Shown here in pieces: positions 27,907 through 40,461 of a stretch of 64,000 bases of DNA. Below the pieces are notes generated by a model, which was given only the letters and a program-made list of their open reading frames with translations, ran no database searches and was not told the origin of the DNA. A program made the translations under genes and the position numbers. Location: contig CM068826.1 of NCBI GenBank assembly GCA_028554795.2, positions 99,903,846-99,967,845 on the forward strand. Reading direction: 5' to 3'. Position 1 is the first letter of the stretch; each line of letters begins with the position of its first letter. Origin of the DNA: Sinohyriopsis cumingii (taxonomy: Eukaryota > Mollusca > Bivalvia > Unionida > Unionidae).

Positions 27907-29180
27907 CAGTGTTTCCCTTTACGCACATTTGTGCGTCAGGGACGCACGCTGGAGAAAATTGATGCACACATTTTGTTACCATGCGTTTTTTTGACGCAAA
28001 GGATTTTCATAATATGATCATGATTTATTTAATACCCAATGCACTGGACGATGGATGGCATCGTATATACTTCGCGTATAGGCATTGACTGTTCCTCGCT
28101 TTGTTTGCTTCCTGCCTTGCACTCCTCTATTCGTATAGCAAAGTGCAACGCAGGGAACATATAAAACAATGAACCAGACTAGCATAGGCAATGTTATGAC
28201 AGAGTAGCTTCCCCTAATCTCGCGAGCTTCTCGCGATTTCCATCAAGCTCAGCAAGCTGTTCTAGATATTTAACATCAAGGCTCGTTGCAGTAGAAAGTG
28301 ATCTCCAGATTAAAACATCATGCACTAATAAGCATTAGTGAAGAAAGTGAAAGAAGCAGAACACAAAAGAGTAACTGTGGATCTAACTTTAATGAAAAAT
28401 GGAGAAAATTATTCCCTTGACTGGAATATTCATTATGATTATCGGTGTGACTTCTGATCGTGTGATTGCAAAGACTGCAAACGTGAATAATCCATTCGTG
28501 ACAGGATTTTAAAAATAGGCCCTCGTTCGCCTTAAGATATCTGGAGAACACATTTTAACCTAAGACATTATTTCACAACAAAGAAATCAGTAAACTTGCA
28601 GAGACAAATGCGTTATTTGGATTACATAGTCAGCGGGTCATTGCAGATTTTGTTGGTTTTTAACTTTTACTGCAATAAAAGAAAGATCTTAAAGTTCAAA
28701 TGTAACTTATTAGAAAGAAGATGAATCAGTATCCTCCTTGGTATTTGGATAAATGTGTTCTAGGACGAAGTACAATGAAACCTATGATAGTACACATTTG
28801 ATCAAAGGCAGTAAATTAACTCCCATTTGGTTAAAAAGATTTATTTGGCTTTTTGTATTGGCTTATATGTAATGTGTTGTGCTATAATATTGTTGAGGAG
28901 ACTGTTAAAAGTACGACTTTAAAAGAAAAATGAACTAATAAAATTATTCTTTGAATGGACAATGCATTTGTTTGTTAACTGTGCATGTTGGTGTATTTGT
29001 ATGTTTAGAGAAAGAGAGAGAGAGTATGTTGTGCAAGTTGCAATATCCTATTTCAAGCTGAAAAAGTCATATGAAAATTTGTTAGTACATTTTTGACCCC
29101 CACATTTTTTATTTGACCCACAGTTTTGACACCTAGGGGTTTTTTGTACCCTCAATTTTACACCCCTGGGGGATACACTG
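27907..29180. mobile_element. non-autonomous hAT-like element
   Basis: The ends read CAGTGTTTCCC (left) and GGGGGATACACTG (right, inverse CAGTGTATCCC), typical of hAT transposons. They are flanked by the 8-bp duplication CCAGGGCG (27899-27906) and CCAGGACG (29181-29188), with one mismatch. It inserted within the right end of the larger 26211-29195 element. Its last 650 bp reappear at 50657-51352. Confidence 0.75.
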
Positions 29181-29201
29181 CCAGGACGATCCCTGCATTT
29201 T

Positions 29202-31277
29202 ATAAGTTCTCTCTTGAAATTTTTGAAAGTCTATTGGAAACAAAGTGGAGTCTTAGTGAAACCTATTTTAAGAGACAACCCCTTCTTCCAACATAACTGG
29301 TCTCAAGCAATGGCAGCCAGTAGCCAGCAATTTTTCTCTGTTTATTTGTACAAGAATTGATGCGTTCAGTTTTCAGGATTTTGAACACATTAATTGTATT
29401 AGTTTAATAATGTACCACCATATTCCATCAGAGGGCATATATCCAGTAATAATAATAATAATAATAATAATAGTAATAGTAATAATAATGGCTTTATTTA
29501 AAGAGGGTGACACAATTAGTTGAATTGCCATGTATTATATACACATTTATATACAGAGTACATAGTTACACAAGTTTTAAAAAACAAACAATTACATTGA
29601 TAATAAGCTACATTTGTATAAGGACATAAAAAACAAACTTTTGTAAGAATATGCTCCATCTAATTACATTGTATGTATACAGTTCAATAAGTTTGGAACA
29701 AAAAAGTGGAAGCTTTAAGAATTTGTACTTTTAAGATGATACCATATATCTAAGTCAAAATTCTTTTCTGAAAATTTGATTCATGTTGAGTAGGGGTTGT
29801 CATGTAAGTGCGACATAAAAAAATGTCATAAATCTTGGAGCAGTGTACTGTCAATTCATATAGTTTCCTTTAAAAAATGCTCATATAGAATGCACTATAT
29901 TCGTCCCATTCATAACGTTATTCACTACTCAATACTTGTAATAATTTGAAAATATTACAAGTAAATTAAATACTACCCACTGCAAAGTGAAGTGTGTTTA
30001 CTTGCAAGCATATGCCATCCATTTACATGCCAGTCCTAACAACTTTTATTTGTTTTCATATCTGTGTTTTTGCTGTATAAATACTGTGTTTGTTGCAATG
30101 AAAGATTTGATTTAATTTGTTGTTTCCTTTTACTTAAGTTAGATTTGAATCCCACATGATATTTCCCAAGTTTTTTGCTGGTGCACATGGCATGATAAGC
30201 CCCTTGGGTTGTAAAGTCAGCACTTACTTTCTTTTCTAGTTGACAATCCTTTTGATCAAGCCATGACTTTAATGTATTTTTTCAGTGCCAAGCAGAGTTC
30301 TACAACTTCTTGTGCATGTTTGACCTTAATCCCTTAGCATGTATAAACAGCCCCTATTTTTTCCCCAAATAACAACCCTTTGTTCAAGCCACAAGTTTGA
30401 TACTTGTTCATTGCCAAGTTGCAGAGGGTGGTTATTTGAACTCTCCGTGATGTTGCTGCACTGTTGACATGTTTTCAGTGGCATCCTTTAATAGATTTCA
30501 TAGATTTTATGATCAAAGTGTTACTTACAGAGCCAGGCTTTAGTCACTACTTAAGCACCTGCAGTTGACGGTAAAGCTGAGGAAACAGAGGGGGATGATA
30601 GTTATGACTAGATGACAACAATTTACAATGACTGGATGACAGTGGAGGATTTCAGAACTTTATCAGAAAATGAGGATGAATTTTTAGACTTTGTACTAGA
30701 TGACATTAGATAGTAACATTTATAAGATACTATGAATCTCAGTGGATTCCTATAAATGTGGACAATTTTTATTGATTACTTGTAAGATGTGTGGAATTAC
30801 CATATTTCAGGATATTGTGAATCAGATTATTCTGAACTAATATTTTCTTACTGCTATATATGACCTATAACTGATTTCATGGATTTATTATATAAATGGA
30901 TTTGAAAAGTCAAACATTATGTAGTTCATTGAATGGCTAGGGTGAAACAGTTCATTGTTTTGCCTTGTGTCCATGTTCCAAACAGACAGCATTGAATTTT
31001 TGCAGTATGTCTGCATGAATCTTAAGCCATACCCAGGTTCAAAACTATTATAGCACCTCCTTATCTCAGGTTTGCTGCATGTGCTATCTTGGTTCCTGTC
31101 ATATCTTTGATTAATGTATTTGCCTTTGAGTTTTGGGAAATGTTCATTTATTGCATGCAAAAAATATAAAAGTCACTTTTTGTTCAAAGGGGTTCTCTCA
31201 TTAGCTGTGAGGTACACCAGCACAAAGTTGGACTTTGTAACAATGTCAGTTATTATGTGGTTCCATTCATCGTATAG
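29202..31277. other. MSH4 intron 2, mostly non-coding
   Basis: It holds an (AAT)n microsatellite at 29447-29488 followed by GGCTTTATTTAAAGAGGGTG, which is also found after the (AAT)n run at 39317 and looks like the 3' end of a LINE in minus orientation. Otherwise AT-rich DNA with no gene. Confidence 0.5.
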
Positions 31278-31572
31278 TTGGACCACTCCGGTGGCCTAAG
31301 TGGTTAGAGTGTCCGCCTTGGATATGGGAGGTTGTGGGTATAACCCCAGACGAGTCATATCAAAGACTTAATCAGACTTATAAAAATGGTACTAGCAGCT
31401 GCCTCACTTGGCTGCTACAGCATGAAGAAGTTAGTGTTAGGACTGGTTGGCTTGATGTAAGGATAATATCACTGAGTTGGACATTATGCTACATGTCTTT
31501 GGCATGATCCCCAGTGCTAAATATCACTTTAAACTGCCATACTGCAAACATCGTAGTGATATGGCTGAAAAA
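31278..31572 (+). mobile_element. tRNA-derived SINE, copy 1 of a second family
   Basis: It starts with GGTGGCCTAAGTGGTTAGAG (box A-like) and GGTTGTGGGTATAACCCC (box B-like, decayed), then GAGTCATATCAAAGACTTAA and a body shared with 52816-53104 (GTTAGTGTTAGGACTGG, GGCATGATCCCCAGTGCTA, GATATGGCTGAAAAA). The two copies align over about 290 bp in the same orientation. Confidence 0.8.
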
Positions 31573-34500
31573 TAATGAAATCTATGTTTTAAAAAAAATA
31601 TATACAAAAGTCCAAATCATTGTATAATTGTTTTATTAAGTCATTCAAGTTTCAAATAACAGTGTCAATTTTTGGAGAAACTGTGCATTATGAGTACCTT
31701 ACAAGCTAGGTTTTTCAAGTAGGTGATATTTCCAGTGTGGTAAAAAATTGCCTTAAATTTATTCAGTATAAATGTTTTTGTTTACATCATTTGTTCCAAC
31801 ACTGATGACAGTGATGTCAGATTGAGAAAGGTCTGTTTTTTTCTACCATATCAACCATATATTCAGTTACCATCTCAGGTAATGACTTGAATTTGACCCA
31901 TTTGTTTAAAACCTCTTTTAATGAGTCATCAATCAGCAGTGTCTATTTTATGAAAATTTCCTGATGTGTTTTGGTGGCTAGATTTTCTTTAATGGAAGGA
32001 ATCCCAGGTATAGTGAAGAGCCAGGAGTTTTTGCTGCTTATATTAGAATTATGGTGATGCAACACTTCGTGAGTCAGGTTATCTTGGTAGAATAAGTTAA
32101 TCTCTTTTGACAGAGAATTTTAGGATTGTCCATATTACTGCTGATCTTTCAAATCTCTGCTGTGATTGAGATAAGTATGTCATCAATAGCTATGAATTTT
32201 TAATTGATTTTTATTACCTAGATGATATGATTTCTACACTTTTCAGATCTTTTACCACAGTTACAATTTCAGTGTTCAGGTTTCTAATATCTTCCATTAT
32301 TGACAAGTGAATTTCATGATCTATGGCAGGAGAACCATATATTATTTCAGTTACTTCCAACAGCAGATGATCTTTGTCTTTATTTATAGTAAAAGTCACA
32401 CAGGTCATGTAGGCATTCAACACCGACTATTTCAGTAATGGGTGTCATTTTTTAGAATTTGATTGAACATGCCTTTAAGTGGCAAGTATTCACTTCATTT
32501 GGATTTTTATTCATCCACATTCTTGTGGAAGGTCAATATGTAGATGCCCAAGAAGTGCATATGGCACAATTAGAACTAAAGTACATATACATTTTTGATT
32601 AAAATGAACCTTTCGGTGTGATCCAGCACAATCCAGATTGAACATCGTGTACTGTGATATCATAATGAAAGCTACGCATATTGGTAAACAAATTTGTACT
32701 ACCCTACTTATGTGGCAAGCATAAGATCCCCAAAGTAGTCATAAGAAGGGCAGACTATTTTCTGTTCTCGAGATTTCCATCTACTCTGTCGTCTACACTC
32801 TTTCCCTTTTCATACTTCTCTTTTGCATATTGGTGCAGGTCATGGATCTCCATAAGTTGTTTAGCTGCTTAGACTAGGTCTGTGATGGGGTGTTGAGTAT
32901 GCGTCCAACAGTAGGTTTGCATTATGCGTACACCAAATTGCCACTGTGGTGGTTTTGGTTGTTGTATTCTCAGTAAACACCAGGCAATGTATTTTCCCAG
33001 CTGTTCATAACCTGGGAATCCTCGGACAAATGCTCCTAGGAAAAACCTCTGAGTATTGGTTGCTGACTTTCCGAGGTAATAGTTCAAGGATAACATTTTT
33101 TAAAACGAATGTCCAAGGTTTTTATTGTCAAATATCTGAGGTTGACCTTGGACTTCTAAGGTTTTTTCTAACGAATACTCTGAGGTTTCCTAGGAATCCT
33201 TGGATATGTCCATGTTTTTCAAACATTCTTAGAATTCCTTGGACACCTCTCCGGCATAAAATATCAGACCAATAATAATGAAGCAAATATTACAGAATAT
33301 AAGAATACCTTGTATTTTTAATTTGTTCAGTGCATACAAATAAAATTTTTAAAAGGTTTAAATACCAAGAATGCCCATAAGATTCCTTTAGTGCCAAATT
33401 GTTCATTTAATTTTGAAAATCCATCCATCTATATAGTGGTTTCATGATGGTTTTAGCACTTCAATGATTTCTTGTTTTATCATTGCCTCTTTGATATTCT
33501 GCCATTTCTTTTGGATCAGTTCTGTAAAAAAAAATTTGGTTGAAAATATAAAATGTGATGAATTAATAAAACAAGCAGTATGCATATAACATAACTGTTA
33601 TTGGTAGCCTTAAATTTACAATCATGTTTGGAATCCTTAAGTTATGAAAACAAGGTATTAAACGTGAAAATGCTATATTTCTATAACTAACCATTCTTTG
33701 AATTTGGGACCATCATTCTACAAAATTTCTAACAAATACAGTCAAGATTAAATTCTGTTCCTGGCTCAATGCCTAACAAGTTCAAACTAATGTATCATTA
33801 TTTCACTGTCCATTCCAATGCTGTATGAGCATTTTAATATGCACCGATAACAACATTAAGAACTGCAATAATACAGTATTCCAGGCTACTGTAATCAACC
33901 CTTAAAGATAGCACACAACGCTTGTTAATTATAAAGTTTTTAGAAAGTTTGAAATTGCTGCATCTTTATCTTACCTTGGACTTTTTCGGCGTTACTGTCT
34001 TAGTCTGTTTTGGTGTTGCCATCTTGGTGTTCTATTTTGTTGCTATTGTCTTAGCTGTTTTTGGTGGTTTTGGTGATTGTAGATTCACATCTTTACTTGT
34101 TTCAACCTTATATTTAAAAAAAGTGCAAACTTTTCTAATGCATTCCATACTATTCACTAGTGATGGGGATTGATTACGTGAGGAAGAAAAAAACATATAT
34201 CCATGTTAATTGCTGAAAATAAATGTGGTTTGGCATGTTGGTCTTTAAAAATAAACATAATAATCATTTTAATTATGTAACCTGACATCCTTTATAAAGT
34301 TAAGGGATCAGTGATGCTTGCATTTTTGCAAATTTGTATGCAACAGGTAAAATTGAGCATGAGATTGGTATCATGGATGCCATAATTCCTTTTCAGTTAG
34401 ACAAACAAAAGAAATCCAATTTAGTACTATTTAATATCATCAACATATGACATGCATGAGCATTAATCATTTTAATAAGGTGCACAAATTTACACCCAAA

Positions 34501-35632
34501 ATGAAGGGCATATACTATCTAGATTTGCAAGGTCTATAAAGTTGTTAAAGTGGCCATCATGTGATGTCATGAATCACTTAACCTCTTATCTTAAAGTAGA
34601 ATGCACCAGCAATTTTGGAAACACATAATAATATAGCAGGCCAGTACAGTTATTTAAATTATAAAATACTGTACTTAAAGAAAATGGATAAAGTGATATA
34701 GCTTTTCTTCACTATCCTGAAGTAATGAATCTGATTGATTGCTTTATAGATTTTCTTGCTGCCTAACAACCTATACGCATTGATGTTCTGTTCTATTCTT
34801 ACATGCCTTTAACATTATTCATAAACCTATTCTTCTGATTGAATGCACTATAATAATTGTGCACACAGTTATTCTAAGATCCATTTTTGAGTCATTAAAT
34901 ATTTTTCAGATTTTTTTCTTTCAATGATTTTAAACATGATTTCATTTTTATGTTCAATAAGAATAATTCAAACCATTGATTCTTTTCTTCTAAATTCAAC
35001 TAATGTTAATGGGTTAGTTTGCTCTGCTCTATTCAAAATGGACATAGTTAAATAATTTTTATCATTAAAATGTACTATAGTCTTTTAATTCAGTTCCAAA
35101 GAATTACAGCTGAATTGTACAAAGATAAAATTAGAAAAACAACAACAATAATAAGAGATTATTATTATTATCATGACTATTATTATGATTATTATTATTA
35201 TCATAAATCTGTAAGGATTAAACAGTGCAAAGAAGCAGAAACACTCAGTCCAATTTCCATACCATTGATTCGCGACAATTATTTTTTTATAAATCCCTCT
35301 TCTACACACACACAAGCTATCAAATGAGATAAAGATGAAAACAACAATAAGATTTACTGAATGCTGTAGGCCTACATGTTTGTCTGAAAACAATATGGCT
35401 GCTGGCGCAATACCTAGTGGGTAAATGACATCATACAGTATTTATAGTTTGCCAGACAACCCCATTCCCACCGAAAACAGACACAATCGACTGAAAACTG
35501 ATGCAGTGTACAGCTGGCCTATGAAACAAGAGCCAATAAATGTTCTTATTTTTTTCAAATTTAATATAATTTTTTTTATACCTCCAATCCTTCCAGTAAC
35601 TCCTTCTGTAATCCCAAAACTCAGCAACCTTG
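31573..35632. other. MSH4 intron 2, no gene recognised
   Basis: Long AT-rich stretch. Short frames occur on both strands but none shows a domain, conserved exon borders or codon pattern. Imperfect CTAGGA/TCCTTGGA stretches near 33040-33245 hint at an old repeat. An (ATT)n-like low-complexity block lies at 35158-35205. Confidence 0.4.
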
Positions 35633-35723
35633 TAGTCCTACAGTGTAAGACATAGCACATGTTTTTGTTTTAGTCACCCCCCAGACAAATATATCGGGTG
35701 ATGTGTCTTACATTGTAGGACTA
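35633..35723. repeat. 91-bp inverted repeat (hairpin)
   Basis: TAGTCCTACAGTGTAAGACA at 35633 and its inverse TGTCTTACATTGTAGGACTA ending at 35723 pair over about 26 bp with three mismatches around a 40-bp centre. It may be a tiny MITE or the fused ends of a larger one. Confidence 0.6.
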
Positions 35724-37818
35724 GGCAAATTTGCAGACACCAAATTTCAGACTTTGTAATCTTTGAGTGCCTTTCTCAGCTGAAGAGTATTTAGGAGGTT
35801 ACGAACATTCCGGTAATAGGATTATCATACACATAATGCAAACAAGTTATGGCGACTGATGAATCCACTTCTTTATAATGCAGGTTTTCACAGACCTGAG
35901 TTTGTTTTCAACGGACAACTTTCAAATTTATTATTATGATGCGTACAAGAGTGATTGATGAATCTGCTGCTGTGATTGGATAATTATATGCTCTGCAACC
36001 AATGGAAGAATGCGAAAGAAATATTTCCTAGAACTTCCACAACTTAAGTATTTTTTTAATTTAAAAGCAGTAAAAGATAAGCACCTATGAGCATTATGTA
36101 GGGTCCTTCAGTTATCTAAATGTTATTCTATAAGATAAAATTATCTCCCAGATTCCGATTGTCTGTAGACCGGAAGTGCCATTTCAGGCAAAACAAATAA
36201 AATATCCCAGTCAGCCAACCATTGCTGTTTAAGCTGCCGATCCTAGCACTTTTTCCTCAGGTTAAAAATAAAAGAATAAAAATATTAATAATAATAAAAA
36301 TTCTCGACAAAACTTTAAGTGCTTAGTACCATTGCAATAGGAAATACGCATGGGGTGGTGGTGGTGGTCTCATAAACATATACACAAAAGAGCCTTCAAC
36401 AAAGCACTGACATTATGAGTGTTTTTAAGACATGCAATGTCAAGAAGAAGATTTCATTTACAAATGCATTTGAAGAAAACAAATAAGTTTGAGAAGAATT
36501 AGCTATTGAAGTTCAGAGAATTACCTCTTCCACAGATAAACTTGCCACGTATTTTCAGTTGGGAAACTATTTGTGTCCAAAGGAAATATAGAGGGAAGAG
36601 TTCGTCTCCAGGTGTTAGAATTTGGGTGTTTAAATTAAAATCTTTATCAACTATAAGACTAACACAAGCTTGTGGATTTTACTTGATCATTTACCACTCA
36701 CAGTTTAGCTACAATTTAACTACTGACATACGTTTTTACTAATTGATCACTGAAAGGATAGATGTGGCTTTGCAAAGCTTAAATGAGGACTACAAATGTT
36801 GCCTGTTTACTTGGAAAATATATTTTACAGTACCTTTGTCCACATTTCATGAATACTTGAATGGTATATGAACTACTGTATTTCATGTTATTTTTCATAC
36901 ATGAAAAAATATATATTAATTTCATGTATGAAAAATTTATGTAAAATAAATAATTACGGTATCATTTGGTGGTACTGGCCATTTACAAAAAATAAAGGGA
37001 TTGTACCTGAATAAGTTCTACGGAACATACCCTACTCGACAACCTAACAGTACAAACATACAAAGTAAACATATATTTTCTGTCTCATTCTGCTTTCAAC
37101 TCAAGAATCTAATTACAATAAAAATAAAAGTACTCAAAGATTTTTGTTCTGATTAGTGAATGAGAGAGAGAGAGAAGATTATGTCTCAATGTGCAAGCTT
37201 GTCTGCATTTAGAGCATATAAGATAAGAGATAAGAATTCTTTATTTCAGGCTACAAAGTCCATACCTCTAAATTAAAATATTGATATAAAGTAAAAACAT
37301 TGTAAACATAAAAGAACATGTATACTATACGTACAAGTATACATATACATCTACACAATTAACTGTGCCCTGTATTGTTAAGAATGAAATTAAGTGGCAC
37401 ATTTAAAAAGTAATTTGTTCCATCTGCTAATAATATGAGAATTTAAATGAATGTCATAGTTCCAAAGAGGTTTCAATATACAGTTCTTACTATTAGATAT
37501 TCTTGTCATCATTGAGAATACATACTTTCTCATTACTTCATCAAAACTGAAGCTGTTATGTTGTGTAATGTTGGCAAAATGATTAAGATGGTTTGAACAT
37601 GTATTAGTTATGGGTATTATTTATTGGTAAATTGTACACAATGATACAAGACCACACTGTCAAGAAATTAAGTGCCACTTGTATTTTTACAATAACAGTA
37701 ATCTCATCAAATTGCAATAAAAAAATAAACAACTTGAAATCACGTTTTAGTTAATGCGTGTATGTGTGTGTGTGAGAGGGTGAGATGAAACAAAATTTTG
37801 TCAGTGTACAGTACCATA
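35724..37818. other. MSH4 intron 2, non-coding
   Basis: No gene. TTTCATACATGAAA (near 36893) and TTTCATGTATGAAA (near 36921) form a 14-bp inverted pair within an A/T-rich core. AATTCTTTATTTCAGGCTAC near 37229 resembles the LINE 3' ends seen elsewhere here. Confidence 0.4.
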
Positions 37819-38947
37819 CATCACTCCCTCGATAACTCGCGCACATCAGGGTCCAGAAACATCGACCGTACTATAAGTGAGGCGTGAGTTATCGAGGGAC
37901 CTATAAAATAAGCCCAAAACCAATAAAGTCATTGACGACATAAAGGAAAAATAAGCGGAGGGGTAGGCAGATTATACTGTTGAATGCTCACTTTATAATC
38001 ATGCTGAAATTAACTGTGAATAAATATCTCTTCATAACGGTGTACTTTATTATTTCTTCATAGGGCAACATTAATTTCAGGATAAATTATAGTATATTGA
38101 GGCGATCATCGAAAACATTATTCCACGTGGTTTCCGTTCGCTTAACATGGGTACCAATTCACACATTGTGTACTACATCACTAATTTTTATGTTGAATTG
38201 GATACATTCTAGTTTTATTGTTTGATACAAATTTGACATTTTTTATATATACAAAAGATCGACTATTTTCGAGAAACAGTGTCGTTCGAACGATAGATAG
38301 ATATATTGGAATGCGATAGAAGTAAAATGGAAAACAAAAAAACAAGGGTTAATCAGTACTAACATATTTAATTGGTCTACAGATTTAAAACAAAGTAAAT
38401 TAGAAGAAGTTAATACTTGCCGTTTGTGCCACGCTTGACAAATATCAATTCACTTTTTGAAAAAATCAGTTAATTTTTTTTTGTGTGTTACTCCTTGGTT
38501 TCTCTGCCGCCGAGCAAAATCCCTCAGATTTCTCAACTGCATGAGCTTTATGTAGTCAACATTTTGGGTCTCCAGTCACCTTATGGCAATATCAAAATAT
38601 TTGATTGCTTCCTGTGCAGGGGAGAGGGGGGTGCAACATCTGAGTCTGCATCACTTTCAACACTTGTGTTATTCCAGTTAGAATCGTCTTCTGCTGCAAA
38701 TTTGTTCGTTATAGAATTAATTATTGTTTCATCTGACATGTATTCGGCTGTGGGGCAGTCATTGTCAGCACAAATCCATTCCTCCATATCATCAATTTAT
38801 CAATTCTTATCGTAATTTTTTCATGTTCAGCATATTTTAAAGATATTTTAAATATATTTTCTCTGGAAAAAATCGGGAGCCAAGATGGACACCGCGTTAT
38901 AAGCGGGATCGCAAGTTATCCGGGCGCAAGTTATCGAGGGAGAGGTG
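37819..38947. mobile_element. pogo/Tigger-like element with TA duplication
   Basis: The left end CATCACTCCCTCGATAACTC and the right end, inverse CACCTCTCCCTCGATAACTT, match over about 24 bp and are each flanked by TA (37817-37818, 38948-38949). Subterminal GCGTGAGTTATCGAGGGA near 37880 repeats the motif. About 1.13 kb, no transposase recognised; a short acidic frame (38581-38787, minus) holds DSDADSDVAPPSP but no domain. Confidence 0.7.
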
Positions 38948-38949
38948 TA

Positions 38950-39313
38950 TTTATTCAGGGTGGTTCTTATTTGTAGTATTTGCAATGAGAAAAAAAGACT
39001 GTTACCTGATGATTGTGATAATCCTCATGTATTACGACCCTACTATATTCCATTATCAATAAACACTGCTAAATCAACAATTCATTCTTGTTTTAATTAT
39101 GATGTACATTATCACAACAACACATGACTATGCAGTGTTATTTACACGGTAATTAAACATGCTTAGCGTTTTGGGTTATGCCAGTTGAAACCAGATTGAG
39201 TGCAAGAATCAACAGAAGAGGTCAAATCAGCGTGGCTGCCAGTAGGGAAATCAAGCTGTCTTTAGGGAAATGAAATACTATCAATGAGCTATTGAAGCCA
39301 TTGTCCATACATT

Positions 39314-39347
<34 letters not shown>

Positions 39348-39797
39348 CTTTATTTATAGAGGGTGACTCATTAGTTAAGGACTATTCTCACTTGAGGCCC
39401 TTGTCATAGCCTCAGCAAAGTAGGTGTACTAATATTGGTACTAGTGATATATAGATTATACTTTTTATGCTCAGATTACTCTTTTTGCCACTTATGTATG
39501 CAAATATTATGCATATACCTCTCCTAGGTTTGGCATGTATGCCTTGGTTGTCTTCCTCTCATTTCTTCAATATATTTTAAATAAGGAAGTAGATAAAGTC
39601 GCATTTCATGTATTAGTGTTTTTCCAATCCCCTCAGAATTTCAAAATTTCAATCTTAAATGATGAATGAAATGTATACACATATTTACACCCACAGGATA
39701 CATTTATTTTATTAGTGTCATCTTTTCTTTCATCGTTAGTACAGTGAAGAAATGCAAGACTTGTATTGTATGCTGTTTTAAATATTTTGTCATGCAG
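38950..39797. other. end of MSH4 intron 2
   Basis: It contains an (AAT)n microsatellite (39317-39346) followed by GCTTTATTTATAGAGGGTGA, a probable LINE 3' end in minus orientation. It ends in the splice acceptor CATGCAG at 39791-39797. Confidence 0.45.
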
Positions 39798-39970
39798 TGT
39801 TTCAAGCTCATTGACCACAAGTCATAGTGGAAAGCAGGGAAGAGATAGTTCTTTCGAGACCCCTTCTGTGAGTAAGAATTATCAGCTGTCTAGGACTCCA
39901 GGTTCAAAACACACTCCATATGCAACCTCCAGCACGACACCAGGAGATTACAGTGCCTCAGTAATAGTTG
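39798..39970 (+). CDS. MSH4: MSH4, third coding exon
   Basis: Acceptor TCATGCAG before, donor GTATGT after. The first base completes a codon begun in the preceding exon. The frame is a Ser/Thr-rich tail (VSSSLTTSHSGKQGRDSS, then LSRTPGSKHTPYATSS) ending SASVIV plus one base. Joined to the next exon it yields [18 protein letters not shown], the start of the conserved MSH4 N-terminal domain. The phase match makes this exon secure. Confidence 0.85.
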
Positions 39971-40459
39971 GTATGTAAACGAGAATTTACAGTGAACATC
40001 CTTAAACTACATACTGCTTAGACCAATTTCTTTGTACAGTAATACATAATCTGCCACTACTGCATAGTTTACACTAAAATGTCATGAAAAACTTCATAGA
40101 TTTGATGTAAATAAATCCTTCCATTGCATGGTGAATTGTCAGTAGGATAGTCCATTCAGGCACCATGCATAGAACAGTCACCTTTTTTATGATACCATGT
40201 TAATGTGTGCCAAAGTTATGACTAGAGAAAAATTACTTGTTGTTATTTTTTTTACTATGTTAAGGTCTTTCCTTCAACAAATGTTTAAATCTCAGTGTCA
40301 CTTTATTCTTGTCTGTTTTTAATTTGACATGGCAGTAACCGACCTTCAAACCCTCCCTCCCTTTTAGAATATTGTTCTTTAAGGGACCACTTAGATGACT
40401 ACACTGTATTCCACCCCAAATGGGTTAGGGTACACTCATACCAATATGAAGTTTACAAC
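39971..40459. other. start of MSH4 intron 3
   Basis: Non-coding, nothing recognised. Confidence 0.4.
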
Positions 40460-40461
40460 TA

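Larger units (their letters stand above)
26211..29195. mobile_element. DNA transposon with 6-bp target duplication, carrying a nested hAT element
   Basis: The left end CAGGGATGGTCCTGG (26211) is matched by the inverse CCAGGACGATCCCTG ending at 29195. CATTTT stands directly outside on both sides (26205-26210, 29196-29201). Inner parts of the ends (TGTCGCAAA, TCGCCAA) also match in inverse. A minus-strand frame at 27135-27455 contains a CRQC zinc-knuckle-like motif and SRKFLDSWKLGRP, which resembles the N-terminus of hAT-type transposases. The transposase core is missing. Confidence 0.7.
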
